A DNA stretch of 57,065 bases, taken from assembly GCA_038199755.1 (NCBI GenBank), contig JBBPYR010000271.1:1-57065 (forward strand), given 5' to 3'. Of the stretch, positions 37,401-45,474 are shown piece by piece. Source of the DNA: JBBPYR01 sp038199755 (lineage in GTDB: Bacteria > Chloroflexota > Ktedonobacteria > Ktedonobacterales > Ktedonobacteraceae). Each line of letters starts with the position of its first letter. The first letter of the stretch is position 1. The translations under genes were made by a program, and so were the position numbers. The notes under the pieces are model-generated. The model saw nothing but the letters and a program-made list of their open reading frames with translations, was not told where the DNA came from and ran no database searches.

Positions 37401-37789
37401 TTGCAGCGTTCAACGAACTCGGCGATGCCAAAGGCTTCGATGTCGCGCTTCGTTTGCAGTCCCAGCTCTTGCTCGACGTTGACCTCGACCCACAGGCCCT
37501 GGCAGTCGAAGCCATTCTGATACCGTTGTTTGAAGCCCTGCATCGTTTTGAAGCGTTGATAGAGGTCTTTATAGGAGCGACCCCAGGCGTGATGGACACC
37601 CATCGGGTTGTTCGCTGTGATGGGGCCATCCAGGAACGAGTATTTTTTGTCGCTCTGCTCATTGCGCTGTAGGTAGGCTTGACGAGCACTGTGTTCATCC
37701 CACCAGCGTTGGATGTTGCGTTCCAACTCTGGATAGTCTACGCGATCAGCGGCCATGACAGGCTGGAATACACTTGATTTGACTGACAC
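34484..37789 (-). CDS. ileS: Isoleucyl-tRNA synthetase
   Basis: 1101 residues from a GTG at 37789 (GGGGAGA six bases upstream); the next ATG is at residue 12. Class I synthetase: the HIGH motif is VHHAWGR (about 65-71) and KMSKS is MHKSKGN. Several zinc-type pairs occur (CPRC, CWRC, CPKC, CSKC). The long, type-2 (eukaryote-like) form fits 1101 residues. It charges tRNA-Ile and edits valine. It is co-transcribed with alaX under the T-box leader at 38629-38965. Confidence 0.95.
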   Translation of the reverse strand: MSVKSSVFQPVMAADRVDYPELERNIQRWWDEHSARQAYLQRNEQSDKKYSFLDGPITANNPMGVHHAWGRSYKDLYQRFKTMQGFKQRYQNGFDCQGLWVEVNVEQELGLQTKRDIEAFGIAEFVERCKARVLKFAQVQIDQSIRLGYWMDWGNDYYTMSDENNYTIWSFLKKCNERGMIYKGRDVMPWCPRCATGLSNMEIESEGYREIEHLSLYVRFPLKDRPGEYLLAWTTTPWTLAANVAAAVHPDLPYAKVEQDGEFYYLAQELLPVLKALKGRDKGDYHVVETIKGSDMVGWSYNGPFDELPAEKGVVHTVVPWKDVSATEGTGIVHIAPGCGREDFGLSKEFNLAVIAPVDEFGIYLEGYDWLTGQSASQVGQQVAENLTKKGLLYRPQKYRHRYPTCWRCKTELIFRLVDEWFISMKTLRHEIMDVVNQITWIPSFGKERELDWLRNMDDWMISKKRYWGLALPIYDCPKCGTFEVLGGEQELRERAVAGWEEFDGHTPHRPWVDAVKITCSKCGEVVSRIKDVGNPWLDAGIVSFSTLHYRSNREYWQEWFPADFVTESFPGQFRNWFYSLLVMSTVLENRRPFKTLFGFATLMGEDGTPMHKSKGNLVVFDDAAERVGSDTMRWLYANHTPEQNLSFPRIPTEEDMQKAADTGVPVRLSEKWMLVRRMLDKIWNVYWFFVTYANIDQFDPTQHQLPVAQRNELDRWILSELQLTVREVTDGLEHYDTVKPATTVQDFLDDLSNWYLRRSRERIWASGMEQDKVAAYLTLYECLTTLLTLLAPFMPFMTEELYQNLVRRVDAQAPMSVHLCDWPQVKPELIDEQLTSDTHLVMRVVGLGRSAREKAQIKVRQPLNAMYVRVPSQAEEEALTRLKEQVLEELNIKRLELIGADSNMLAYTLKPQVKTLGPKYGSLVQKILKAFKAFDADDTLDAARELTEKGVLTLTVDPVHGTQVDLSSEEVEVISTAQPGFVTAEERGYIVALETTITPALREEGLVRDLTHYIQDMRKKAGLNIEDHIGLALYTTDVPLAQLLVDYCEQIQDETLAKNLLVSISESDKPSFAELYRESIAPTSLKKLEGYTIEVVLGKM

Positions 37790-37813
37790 TATTTTCTCCC
37801 CCGCGTCACATTT

Positions 37814-37842
37814 AGCAGGATGCCCACAAGGGACATCCCTAC
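37814..37842. repeat. Short dispersed-type hairpin between alaX and ileS
   Basis: GGATG (37818-37822) pairs with CATCC (37834-37838) with inner CC/GG; on the minus strand it begins GTAGGG, as do the arms of the palindrome at 9608-9697. It sits in the 54-base gap between alaX and ileS, so it could change relative expression of the two. Likely a member of a genome-wide family. Confidence 0.5.
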
Positions 37843-37843
37843 T

Positions 37844-38596
37844 TTAGTAAAAAGGTTGTTCCTGTTCTTGTTCTTGTTCTGATAGGAGTGTGATCTCCAG
37901 GCGTTTATTGATGCGACCCTTATTCTCGGTCTTGGTAATTTTGATGCCGCCGACCTCGTTGGTATGGTTGACGTGTGTGCCGCCATCAGCTTGCAAGTCT
38001 AGACCAACGATTTCGACGATACGTACCTCTTCAATGCTGGGTGGTAGCAGATTAATTTTTGTACGCACAAGATCCGGTATGGCAAAAGCCTTATCCCTTG
38101 GCAAGCTATAGACACGGATAGGATAATTGGCCTCAATTGCTTCGTTCACCTTGCGCTCAATGTAGCTGATACGCTCTTTATCCAGATTCTCCATCGCGAA
38201 ATCCATGCGTGCTCGATCTGGATACATTTGCCCGCCCGTAACCTGTACACCAAATTCTTTCCAGATGATGCCACAGAGAATATGCAGCGCGGTATGGGTA
38301 CGCATCATTTGATAGCGAAAATCCCACTCTATGGTGCCAACGACCTCTGTGCCAACGGTGGGCGGAATGGTGTCGAGCGTATGCCATACGACATCGCCGC
38401 GTTTGTTCATGGCAATGACGTTCGCGCTTGATTCTTTATTATCCCAACTTATCATGCCACGGTCAGCCATTTGTCCGCCGCCGCCCGGAAAAAACACCGT
38501 GGCATCGAGTGCGACCTCGTCTCCCTCAACAGCGACGACCTTTGCCGTGCATTCAAAAGTAAAACTATTTTCATGATAGAGTAGCTTCGTCTTCAT
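37844..38596 (-). CDS. alaX: AlaX-type alanyl-tRNA editing protein
   Basis: 250 residues from the ATG at 38596 with GGAAGAGGG before it. Fold of the alanyl-tRNA synthetase editing domain: FFPGGGGQMADRG near residue 36, zinc motif HTALH (His101, His105), and GGTHV with His208. The usual Cys four residues before that His is Asp204 (ADGGTHV). It would remove wrongly attached Ser or Gly from tRNA-Ala, or work on another tRNA. The C-terminal EQEQEQEQ tail comes from a short repeat in the DNA. First gene of the T-box operon with ileS. Confidence 0.88.
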   Translation of the reverse strand: MKTKLLYHENSFTFECTAKVVAVEGDEVALDATVFFPGGGGQMADRGMISWDNKESSANVIAMNKRGDVVWHTLDTIPPTVGTEVVGTIEWDFRYQMMRTHTALHILCGIIWKEFGVQVTGGQMYPDRARMDFAMENLDKERISYIERKVNEAIEANYPIRVYSLPRDKAFAIPDLVRTKINLLPPSIEEVRIVEIVGLDLQADGGTHVNHTNEVGGIKITKTENKGRINKRLEITLLSEQEQEQEQPFY

Positions 38597-38628
38597 CGTC
38601 TGGCCCTCTTCCTAACTGTTGAACACAT

Positions 38629-38965
38629 AAAAAAACTCTCGCCCATGCTAGGGACGAGAGGAGAATTCCCGTGGTACCACCCTTGTTAGCCAAGTATAAT
38701 GAAAAATACCATGGCCCACTCAGTTACACGTATACCCATCCCTCGGTTCTTTCTGCTCAGGTGTAGCCGCTAGGCTTGCTTATGGAGCGAGAGAAAATGT
38801 AGATAGATTACGTACCTCTTGATAACGGTAGGTTTCCGGCCAGGTCTACTCTTGTTTCGGCTGGCTGCTCAGGAGTGATCTTCTGTTTGCTCGTGCTATC
38901 CGATTTCACCAACCCCGGACTCTCTGTAAGCAAGTGTTACAAACGTACTGGCTCCATCTTTGCGT
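38629..38965 (-). promoter_or_regulatory. T-box leader RNA of the alaX-ileS operon
   Basis: On the minus strand the leader shows Stem I features: CAGAGAG, an apical loop with GGTTGGTGAAA, then CACTCCTGAGC and AGTAG, and CCGTTATC. The T-box AAGGGTGGTACCACGG is at 38669-38684 (plus-strand numbering). Its UGGU bulge would pair with tRNA ending in ACCA, fitting tRNA-Ile or tRNA-Ala. A terminator follows: CTCTCG...CGAGAG stem at 38636-38660, then at least seven T. Uncharged tRNA should favour read-through into alaX-ileS. The specifier codon could not be fixed by eye; an Ile codon would be expected for ileS. Confidence 0.9.
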
Positions 38966-39308
38966 TGTCTATTGTTGCTTGTGTTTTTTATTCATCACTG
39001 TATTAGACGTACAGGAAAGGACATTTTTGCAACATTTCTGCTACGAAGGCAGCTTCGTTGCCTTGCTTTTGTAAGCACATGATACCATAGGTAGGGTTGG
39101 AATACAAGAGCCATGCGTGCCTGTTGAAAATACAGACGGCCATATTTTTTTTGTGGATTATGTACTATCGCAGAAGGAAGAAAGCGTATTATAATAGAGT
39201 TAGAGGAGCACACCCACAAAAAAGAATCTTTATATTATGAAATGCTCTCTTTCATTAGTGAAATAGGTAGGGTGGGGTAATCGAGATTGGAGATACAAAG
39301 GAAGTTCT
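38966..39308. other. Divergent promoter region of the T-box operon and sucA
   Basis: About 340 bases. A small hairpin is at 39046-39064 (AAGGCA with TGCCTT); its loop GCTTCGT resembles the inner arm of the dispersed repeat at 5241, but it is not a full copy. AAAGGAAG before 39309 is the ribosome-binding site of sucA. I see no gene. Confidence 0.4.
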
Positions 39309-42218
39309 ATGCAGAACCTGGAAACATTTTACGGTCCCAATGCGGGGTATGTCCTTGATCTATATGATCGTTATAAACAAGATCCTTCATCAGTAGATGA
39401 AGCTGCACGTACACTATTCGCTACATGGGTACCAGAGAATGAAGGTGCCCTGGCAGATACTGCACCTGACTCTATAGCAGAGTGGACACAACAGTTACCG
39501 CAGTCACAACAGTCACAACTGCCATCGATGCCTCCATTCAGCGGCCAGAAACAGGAGACAAGTACTGCTGCGCAACAGGTAGTTCGTGCTGTTGCCGCTT
39601 CTACGCTCGCTCATGCTATTCGTGAGCGAGGGCACTTGGGTGCGCATTTAGACCCACTGGGAAGCGAACCTTTGGGTGACCGCGCACTGCTAGCCAAAAC
39701 ATTTGGCTTGACGGAAAACGATCTTGCTCAATTGCCGCCAACCGTCGTTGGTGGGCATTCAGCGGAAGGCGCGGCCAATGCGCTAGAGGCGATTAATGCC
39801 CTTAGAGCGATGTATTCTGGCACTATCAGTTATGAATTTGATCAGGTGAAATCCTCTGATGAGCGTGCATGGTTGCGTGATGCCGTTGGTTTGCGTCTGT
39901 ATCATCAAGAACCGACACTACCGGAGGCTCGTCGCTTACTCAAGAGGTTGACACAGGTCGAGGCTTTTGAACGCTACTTACATCAAATCTACCCTGGACA
40001 AAAACGCTTTTCTATCGAGGGAACTGATGCATTGGTGCCTATGCTCGACGAAATCATTAGTGGAGCTCTTGACTCGGAAACACGAGAAATCATCATTGGC
40101 ATGGCGCATAGAGGCCGCCTCAACGTGCTGGCACATGTGCTGGAGAAGCCGTATAGTGCTGTCCTCGCCGAGTTCTCTCATTCGCGACGGCAAGATGGCG
40201 AGCCATTGACCGACAGTTTTGGCTTTGGCTGGACGGGTGATGTGAAGTATCATCTGGGCGCGGAACACTTGCTGGGCAACAATGCCGCATTAGGTTTGAA
40301 GATACTGCTGGCCCCAAATCCTAGCCACCTGGAGTTTGTCAATCCAGTGATTGAGGGTATGGCGCGTGGCTCGCAGGAAATCACCTCTGTTGCCGGTGCG
40401 CCATTACAAGATGTCGATCAGACCCTCCCCATTCTCATCCATGGCGATGCCGCGTTCCCCGGCGAGGGCGTTGTGGCGGAAACGCTCAATATGTGGCGTT
40501 TGAACGGTTACTGGGTAGGGGGCACCATTCATATTATCGCCAATAATCAGCTCGGCTTTACGACCTTGCCCGAAGATAGTCGTTCAACCCATTTCGCCAG
40601 TGATCTGGCCAAGGGTTTTGAAATTCCCATTATTCATGTGAATGCTGACGATCCTAACGCATGTCTAGTGGCAGTACGCATTGCCCACGCTTTTCGCGAT
40701 CACTTTCATAAGGATATTCTGATTGATCTGATCGGCTATCGGCGTTGGGGCCATAATGAAGGCGATGAACCCGCGTTTACGCAGCCGCAGACCTATGATG
40801 TCATTCGCAATCATCCCACCGTACGCGAATTGTATGCACGGCAGCTTGAGCAAAAGCAACTTGTCTCCCATGAAGAGGCAGAGGTATTGCTCAAAGAGGC
40901 AATGGCCACCATGGATCAGGCGAAGCGAGAGGCTGACAGCAGTGGACCATATACAGAAATAGAAACGAGCAATGGGAATGGCTCATATGAATATCACTAT
41001 GATGATGAGTTGCCACCGCCAGTATCGGCGCAACAATTGCAAGCCTTTAACGAGGAGCTTTTGACGTGGCCCAAGGGCTTTTCACCCAATCCCAAACTCG
41101 CACGCTCGTTGCAGCGGCGTGCTACCGCATTAGGCCCCGCTGGTGGCATTGATTGGGGGCAGGCAGAAGCACTTGCGTTTGCTACCATTCTCGCAGATGG
41201 CACTGCCATTCGTATTACTGGTCAAGATACTGAGCGTGGCACCTTTAGCCATCGCCACGCTGTGCTCCATAGCCAAGAATATGATGAGACATATATTCCG
41301 CTACAACATCTCACCGATGCTCGCGCTGCCTTCTCCATATTCAATAGTCCGTTGAGTGAAGCGGGTGCGCTGGGGTTTGAGTATGGCTATAGTGTGCGTT
41401 CACCGGAGTCGCTGGTGTTGTGGGAGGCACAATTTGGCGACTTTGCTAATAGCGCGCAGGTAATCATCGATCAGTTTATTACGTCCGCGCGTGCGAAGTG
41501 GCGTCAAAAGTCATCACTGGTCCTGCTGTTACCACATGGGTATGAGGGACAAGGACCGGAGCATTCGAGCGCACGCCTAGAACGGTATCTTCAGCTTTCC
41601 GCTGAGAATAACTGGCGCGTTGCCAACTGTTCAACGGCGGCACAATATTACCATCTGTTACGCTTGCAAGCGTTTCATCTCGCAGATAATCCGCGTCCGT
41701 TAGTAATAATGACGCCGAAAAGCTTGTTACGTCATCCGTTATCGTCATCTCACCTGGCTGATTTGACCGAGGAAGCGTTCCAAGCGGTGCTTGATGATCG
41801 CAAGGCCCGTGCTCACGCAAGAAGCATCAAGCGTGTCGTGCTTTGTACGGGGAAGGTTGCGATTGATCTGTTAGGGCATGAGAGTCGCAACACCAATGAC
41901 GAGATCGCCATTGTGCGGGTAGAGTTGCTCTATCCTTTCCCGGCAGAAGCTATCCAGAAAGTACTAGCCAATTACCCTCATGCCCAAGAAGTGGTATGGG
42001 TACAGGAAGAGCCACAGAACATGGGTGCCTGGAACTACATGGCCCCACGCTTGACCGCTCTTCTGCCTGAAGAAAAACAACTACATGTCATTTCACGGCC
42101 AGAGCGGTCAAGCCCAGCAACAGGCTTCTGGGATTTTTTCATGGCGGAGCAAGAGCGGATTACTGCTGAAGCGTCCAGCCTAGCACTCAGTCAGCGCGGA
42201 GGAAAATATGTCCACTGA
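39309..42218 (+). CDS. sucA: 2-oxoglutarate dehydrogenase E1 component
   Basis: 969 residues. N-terminal FYGPNAGYVLDLYDRYKQDP; the mid part has MAHRGRLNVLAHV, the diphosphate-binding GDAAFPGEGVVAETLN and NNQLGFTT, and later EYGYSVRSPESLVLWEAQFGDFANSAQ. Thiamine-diphosphate E1 decarboxylates 2-oxoglutarate and passes succinyl to the E2 lipoyl arm in the TCA cycle. Length matches the family. It overlaps sucB by 11 bases, so co-translation is expected. No E3 (lipoamide dehydrogenase) gene is in the window. Confidence 0.96.
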   Translation: MQNLETFYGPNAGYVLDLYDRYKQDPSSVDEAARTLFATWVPENEGALADTAPDSIAEWTQQLPQSQQSQLPSMPPFSGQKQETSTAAQQVVRAVAASTLAHAIRERGHLGAHLDPLGSEPLGDRALLAKTFGLTENDLAQLPPTVVGGHSAEGAANALEAINALRAMYSGTISYEFDQVKSSDERAWLRDAVGLRLYHQEPTLPEARRLLKRLTQVEAFERYLHQIYPGQKRFSIEGTDALVPMLDEIISGALDSETREIIIGMAHRGRLNVLAHVLEKPYSAVLAEFSHSRRQDGEPLTDSFGFGWTGDVKYHLGAEHLLGNNAALGLKILLAPNPSHLEFVNPVIEGMARGSQEITSVAGAPLQDVDQTLPILIHGDAAFPGEGVVAETLNMWRLNGYWVGGTIHIIANNQLGFTTLPEDSRSTHFASDLAKGFEIPIIHVNADDPNACLVAVRIAHAFRDHFHKDILIDLIGYRRWGHNEGDEPAFTQPQTYDVIRNHPTVRELYARQLEQKQLVSHEEAEVLLKEAMATMDQAKREADSSGPYTEIETSNGNGSYEYHYDDELPPPVSAQQLQAFNEELLTWPKGFSPNPKLARSLQRRATALGPAGGIDWGQAEALAFATILADGTAIRITGQDTERGTFSHRHAVLHSQEYDETYIPLQHLTDARAAFSIFNSPLSEAGALGFEYGYSVRSPESLVLWEAQFGDFANSAQVIIDQFITSARAKWRQKSSLVLLLPHGYEGQGPEHSSARLERYLQLSAENNWRVANCSTAAQYYHLLRLQAFHLADNPRPLVIMTPKSLLRHPLSSSHLADLTEEAFQAVLDDRKARAHARSIKRVVLCTGKVAIDLLGHESRNTNDEIAIVRVELLYPFPAEAIQKVLANYPHAQEVVWVQEEPQNMGAWNYMAPRLTALLPEEKQLHVISRPERSSPATGFWDFFMAEQERITAEASSLALSQRGGKYVH

Positions 42219-43635
42219 AGTTCGTGTACCGGCTCTCGGGGAGTCGATAGTTGATGCCACCATTGCTACATGGTTAAAGCACGAGGGGGATGCGATTCAT
42301 CGTGGTGATACCCTCGTTGAGTTAGAGACAGATAAAGTAAATGTCGAAGTAAATGCCGAAGAGGATGGTATCCTGCAAAAGCTTATAAAGCAGGAGGGTG
42401 ATACGGTGAAGGTCGGCGAGATCATTGCGGTCATAGGGATAGCGGCAGGTGTTGGGACAGGGGCGGGAAATACAAATGGCACTACTGTATCTGGACAAGA
42501 GCAAACCATACCAACTCTATCGACTGCCGATGCGGTGCAGAAATCTGAGCCAGTGGCACAAACGAGCTCTGATGCACAGCGGCCACCTTCTCCTCTCGCA
42601 CGGCGCATCGCTGCCGAAAACCATATTGATCTTGCACAGGTGAAGGGGAGCAGCCCACATGGACGCATCACAAAAGATGATGTCATGACGTATCTGACGC
42701 AGGGTAGCGCAACACCGGATACGCAACAGGTTCCGACTTCCGCTGCTGGTGGACCGTCTGCACCGTCCACCCAGCAGCCTGCACCGCCTGTTCAGCAGAC
42801 GCAAGCGGCCACAACTAGTAATGGCAAGCCATTCATTGCAGACTCCTTGAGCGAAGCTAGCAGCGAGAGCTTCGTTGGGAGTCTGAATAGCAAGACCCCG
42901 ACTCCGGCACCACTGCCACTCGCCGCTGCACCACAAGGCCGTGAGGAACGTGTGCGCATGTCGCGACGCAGGCAGACGATTGCGCAACGGCTGGTCGAGG
43001 CGCAGCATAGCGCGGCCATGCTAACCACCTTTAACGAGGTGGATATGACTGCTATTATGGACGTGCGCGCTCGCCGAAAAGACTCATTCAAGGAGCGCAA
43101 CAATGTCTCCTTGGGCTTCATGTCCTTCTTCACAAGGGCGGTGGTGGGCGCACTCAAAGCAAACCCGCGCCTGAACGCTGAGATACAAGGCAATGAGATG
43201 GTGTTGAAGCACTACTATGATATTGGTATTGCGGTGAGTGCGGACGAGGGATTAGTGGTTCCGGTGCTGCGAGATGCTGACCGCAAGAGCTTTGCCGAGA
43301 TAGAGCGCGAGATTGCTGATCTTGCGAAGCGTGCCAGGGGAAATTCCCTGACTCTGGCCGAATTGCAAGGTGGCACGTTTACTATCACGAATGGCGGTGT
43401 GTTTGGCTCATTGCTCTCAACACCCATTTTGAATGCGCCGCAGGTGGGCATTCTGGGGATGCATAAAATAGAGCAACGACCGATAGCTTTGGATGGGCAA
43501 GTGGTCATTCGCCCAATGATGTATGTCGCACTCTCTTATGACCATCGCATTGTTGATGGCAGCGAAGCTGTGCGTTTCCTGGTACGAGTGAAAGAGTTGC
43601 TAGAAGATCCAGAACGCTTGTTGCTTGAGGGATAG
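42208..43635 (+). CDS. sucB: 2-oxoglutarate dehydrogenase E2 component (dihydrolipoyl succinyltransferase)
   Basis: 475 residues. Lipoyl domain 1-78 with ETDKVNVEV (lipoylated Lys), then a linker, the E3-binding domain SPLARRIAAENHIDLAQVKGS (about 128-163), a Pro/Ala/Gln-rich linker, and the catalytic domain from about 248 with SYDHRIVDG near the end (His and Asp of the active site). It transfers succinyl from lipoate to CoA. Residues 211-226 of the linker are encoded by a copy of the dispersed hairpin repeat (42838-42885), inserted in frame in a place where length does not matter. Confidence 0.96.
   Translation: MSTEVRVPALGESIVDATIATWLKHEGDAIHRGDTLVELETDKVNVEVNAEEDGILQKLIKQEGDTVKVGEIIAVIGIAAGVGTGAGNTNGTTVSGQEQTIPTLSTADAVQKSEPVAQTSSDAQRPPSPLARRIAAENHIDLAQVKGSSPHGRITKDDVMTYLTQGSATPDTQQVPTSAAGGPSAPSTQQPAPPVQQTQAATTSNGKPFIADSLSEASSESFVGSLNSKTPTPAPLPLAAAPQGREERVRMSRRRQTIAQRLVEAQHSAAMLTTFNEVDMTAIMDVRARRKDSFKERNNVSLGFMSFFTRAVVGALKANPRLNAEIQGNEMVLKHYYDIGIAVSADEGLVVPVLRDADRKSFAEIEREIADLAKRARGNSLTLAELQGGTFTITNGGVFGSLLSTPILNAPQVGILGMHKIEQRPIALDGQVVIRPMMYVALSYDHRIVDGSEAVRFLVRVKELLEDPERLLLEG
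42838..42885 (+). repeat. Dispersed hairpin repeat, copy B, inside sucB
   Basis: 48 bases, 42 identical to 5241-5288. Outer stem GACTCC (42841-42846) pairs with GGAGTC (42878-42883); inner stem CGAAGCT (42852-42858) pairs with AGCTTCG (42868-42874), all Watson-Crick. It codes for ADSLSEASSESFVGSL in the flexible linker between the E3-binding and catalytic domains, leaving the frame open. Confidence 0.85.
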
Positions 43636-43784
43636 GTGGGCTTTGTCTTATCCCTCGACATGCCGCGTTTATAGCTGTATAATTCAGGGTGAAAATAACC
43701 AACCGCACTGTTTCATCTATGTGGCCTGTTTCTGCCCAATAGAGCGGCTCGCGAGGAACCATCTCACGAGAGGTGGAGGAGCTG

Positions 43785-43847
43785 GTGAATCCACTCCAGC
43801 TTTGTGTCTATAGGCAGCTTGGAGTGGTTTTCGCTATGACGGTCTAA
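43785..43847 (+). promoter_or_regulatory. Possible leader peptide and terminator/antiterminator before the kinase gene
   Basis: A GTG at 43785 after GGAGGA (43775-43780) opens a 20-codon frame ending TAA at 43845-43847. It overlaps a hairpin in which CCACTCCAGCT (43791-43801) pairs with AGCTTGGAGTGG (43816-43827), followed by TTTT. An upstream AGCTGG (43780-43785) can pair with CCAGCT (43796-43801) instead. The two hairpins exclude each other, as in attenuation. It may equally be just the sucAB terminator with a chance ORF. Confidence 0.35.
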
Positions 43848-43885
43848 CGGGATTAAACGGCAGGAACTAAGGGAGCGTCACACTT

Positions 43886-45337
43886 ATGCAATCAGGGAAT
43901 GAAAATGATCTTAAAGCATTAATAGGAAAATCACTGGGCCAATTTCGTATCGTTGAAGGTATTGGCACGGGTGGCATGGCAGCAGTTTTCAAAGCCTATC
44001 AGCCCACGCTTGATCGCTATGTTGCGGTCAAGGTGTTACCCGCGTATCATGCACGTGATCCTGTGTTTGTCAAACGTTTTGTGCAGGAAGCGCGTTCAGT
44101 GGCGAAGTTGGCACATCCAAATATTGTTCAGCTACATGACTTTGGAGAACAGGATAATATCACCTATATTGTGATGGAGTATGTCGATGGTGGCACACTC
44201 AAAGATCGTCTCAAGCGTCCTCTGCCCGTGGCGGAGGCCGTTGAGTTTGTGATCCAGGCCGCTGAGGGCCTGGATTGTGCGCATCGCAATGGTATTGTGC
44301 ATCGTGACGTGAAGCCTGCCAATATGCTTGTGCGTAAAGATGGACATTTACTATTGTCAGACTTTGGCATTGCAAAAATTCTTGAGGGTACCACCAACCT
44401 CACTCGCGTGGGAACTGGCATTGGTACGCCACAATATATGTCACCAGAGCAAGGGATGGGACAACCCGTAGACCGTCGCAGTGATATTTATTCGCTCGGT
44501 ATTGTTCTTTTTCACTGTTTAACGGGACGTGTTCCCTTTTCTGCTGATAGTCCACTCACGATAACGATGAAGCATTTGCAGGACCCCTTGCCGGTTGACA
44601 GGCTAACCGCGGAAAATGTTCCTCCGGCCATTATCCAGGTGATCGTGCAGATGACGGCGAAGCAGCAACAGGATCGTTATCAGTCGATGACGGTATTGAT
44701 TGATGCATTGACGAACGCGTTGTCCGTTTCTAATCTTCCCATGTCACGTTCCGGGCGGTTGAGCGCGATACAACCTAATATGTTGAACAGCAGTGAGGTC
44801 AAGTCTGCATCGATGGCACCTGTGCCGCCGAGTAACCCCGGTTTCCCAATCGCTCAGTCCGCAAGTGTGCAATTTCCCATGCCTTCTCTACAGCAGCAGC
44901 AGGTAGGCGCAATTACGTGCTTTCGCTGTGGTGCAGTGAATCCTGCGAGCCGTCTCTATTGCACCGCTTGTGGTGATGACCTCTCGAATAAGCGCGCCAG
45001 TATGGATCGCTTCATAGGACCAAATGGCCGTCCTATATTGGCCCGTCTCACCGTGCAACATGGGCCGATGTCTGGACGGGCGTTCCGCTTTCACCAGGAT
45101 GTCACCACCATCGGGCGCACCAACGGCAATGATCTCGTCATTTCGGGACGCACCGTGTCTCGTCGCCATGCACGTCTCTGGTTCGAGAACAATAATGGGC
45201 GCTGGTACCTGGAGGATTTGCAGAGTGCCAATGGAACGCTGGTAAATAATGTGCGTATTTATCAGCCGATTCTGCTCAATGATAACGATGTTATCAGCTT
45301 TGGTGATGAAGTTGTGCTCTTTAACGTGATTGTATGA
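43886..45337 (+). CDS. Ser/Thr protein kinase with zinc ribbon and FHA domain
   Basis: 483 residues. Kinase domain about 15-275 with GTGGMAAVFKA, VAVKVLP (catalytic Lys), HRNGIVHRDVKPANML and SDFGIAK: all catalytic residues are present, so it should be active. Then a Ser/Pro-rich linker, a zinc ribbon CFRCGAVN...CTACGDDL (about 347-367) and an FHA domain (about 390-480) with GRTNGND, SRRHARL and SANGTLVNN. No membrane helix, so soluble. The FHA may bind autophosphorylated threonines or recruit partners. It could be the kinase acting on the window's other FHA proteins (redox hub, ABC exporter). Confidence 0.93.
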   Translation: MQSGNENDLKALIGKSLGQFRIVEGIGTGGMAAVFKAYQPTLDRYVAVKVLPAYHARDPVFVKRFVQEARSVAKLAHPNIVQLHDFGEQDNITYIVMEYVDGGTLKDRLKRPLPVAEAVEFVIQAAEGLDCAHRNGIVHRDVKPANMLVRKDGHLLLSDFGIAKILEGTTNLTRVGTGIGTPQYMSPEQGMGQPVDRRSDIYSLGIVLFHCLTGRVPFSADSPLTITMKHLQDPLPVDRLTAENVPPAIIQVIVQMTAKQQQDRYQSMTVLIDALTNALSVSNLPMSRSGRLSAIQPNMLNSSEVKSASMAPVPPSNPGFPIAQSASVQFPMPSLQQQQVGAITCFRCGAVNPASRLYCTACGDDLSNKRASMDRFIGPNGRPILARLTVQHGPMSGRAFRFHQDVTTIGRTNGNDLVISGRTVSRRHARLWFENNNGRWYLEDLQSANGTLVNNVRIYQPILLNDNDVISFGDEVVLFNVIV

Positions 45338-45415
45338 CGTGATAGTATTAAGATAGTGGTTTCAGGCCAGAATTTCTTACGGGTACTTCTGGGTACTCTT
45401 CTGTTAACTTTAAAG

Positions 45416-45440
45416 TGGCTACCACAGTGGTAGCCATTTT
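45416..45440 (+). terminator. Rho-independent terminator after the kinase gene
   Basis: TGGCTACCA (45416-45424) and TGGTAGCCA form a perfect 9-bp stem with a CAG loop, followed by TTTT. It lies 80 bases after the kinase stop and before the next gene's start, supporting the ATG at 45475 rather than the upstream 45415 start. Confidence 0.8.
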
Positions 45441-45474
45441 CTATGTAAGCCTCATAAATAGGAAGGATCAACTA

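Noticed and set aside
38877..38886. Specifier codon of the T-box
   Set aside because: ATC in GATCAC and ACA just before GAAGATC were both considered, but the first belongs to a conserved segment and the fold could not be fixed by eye, so no codon is claimed.
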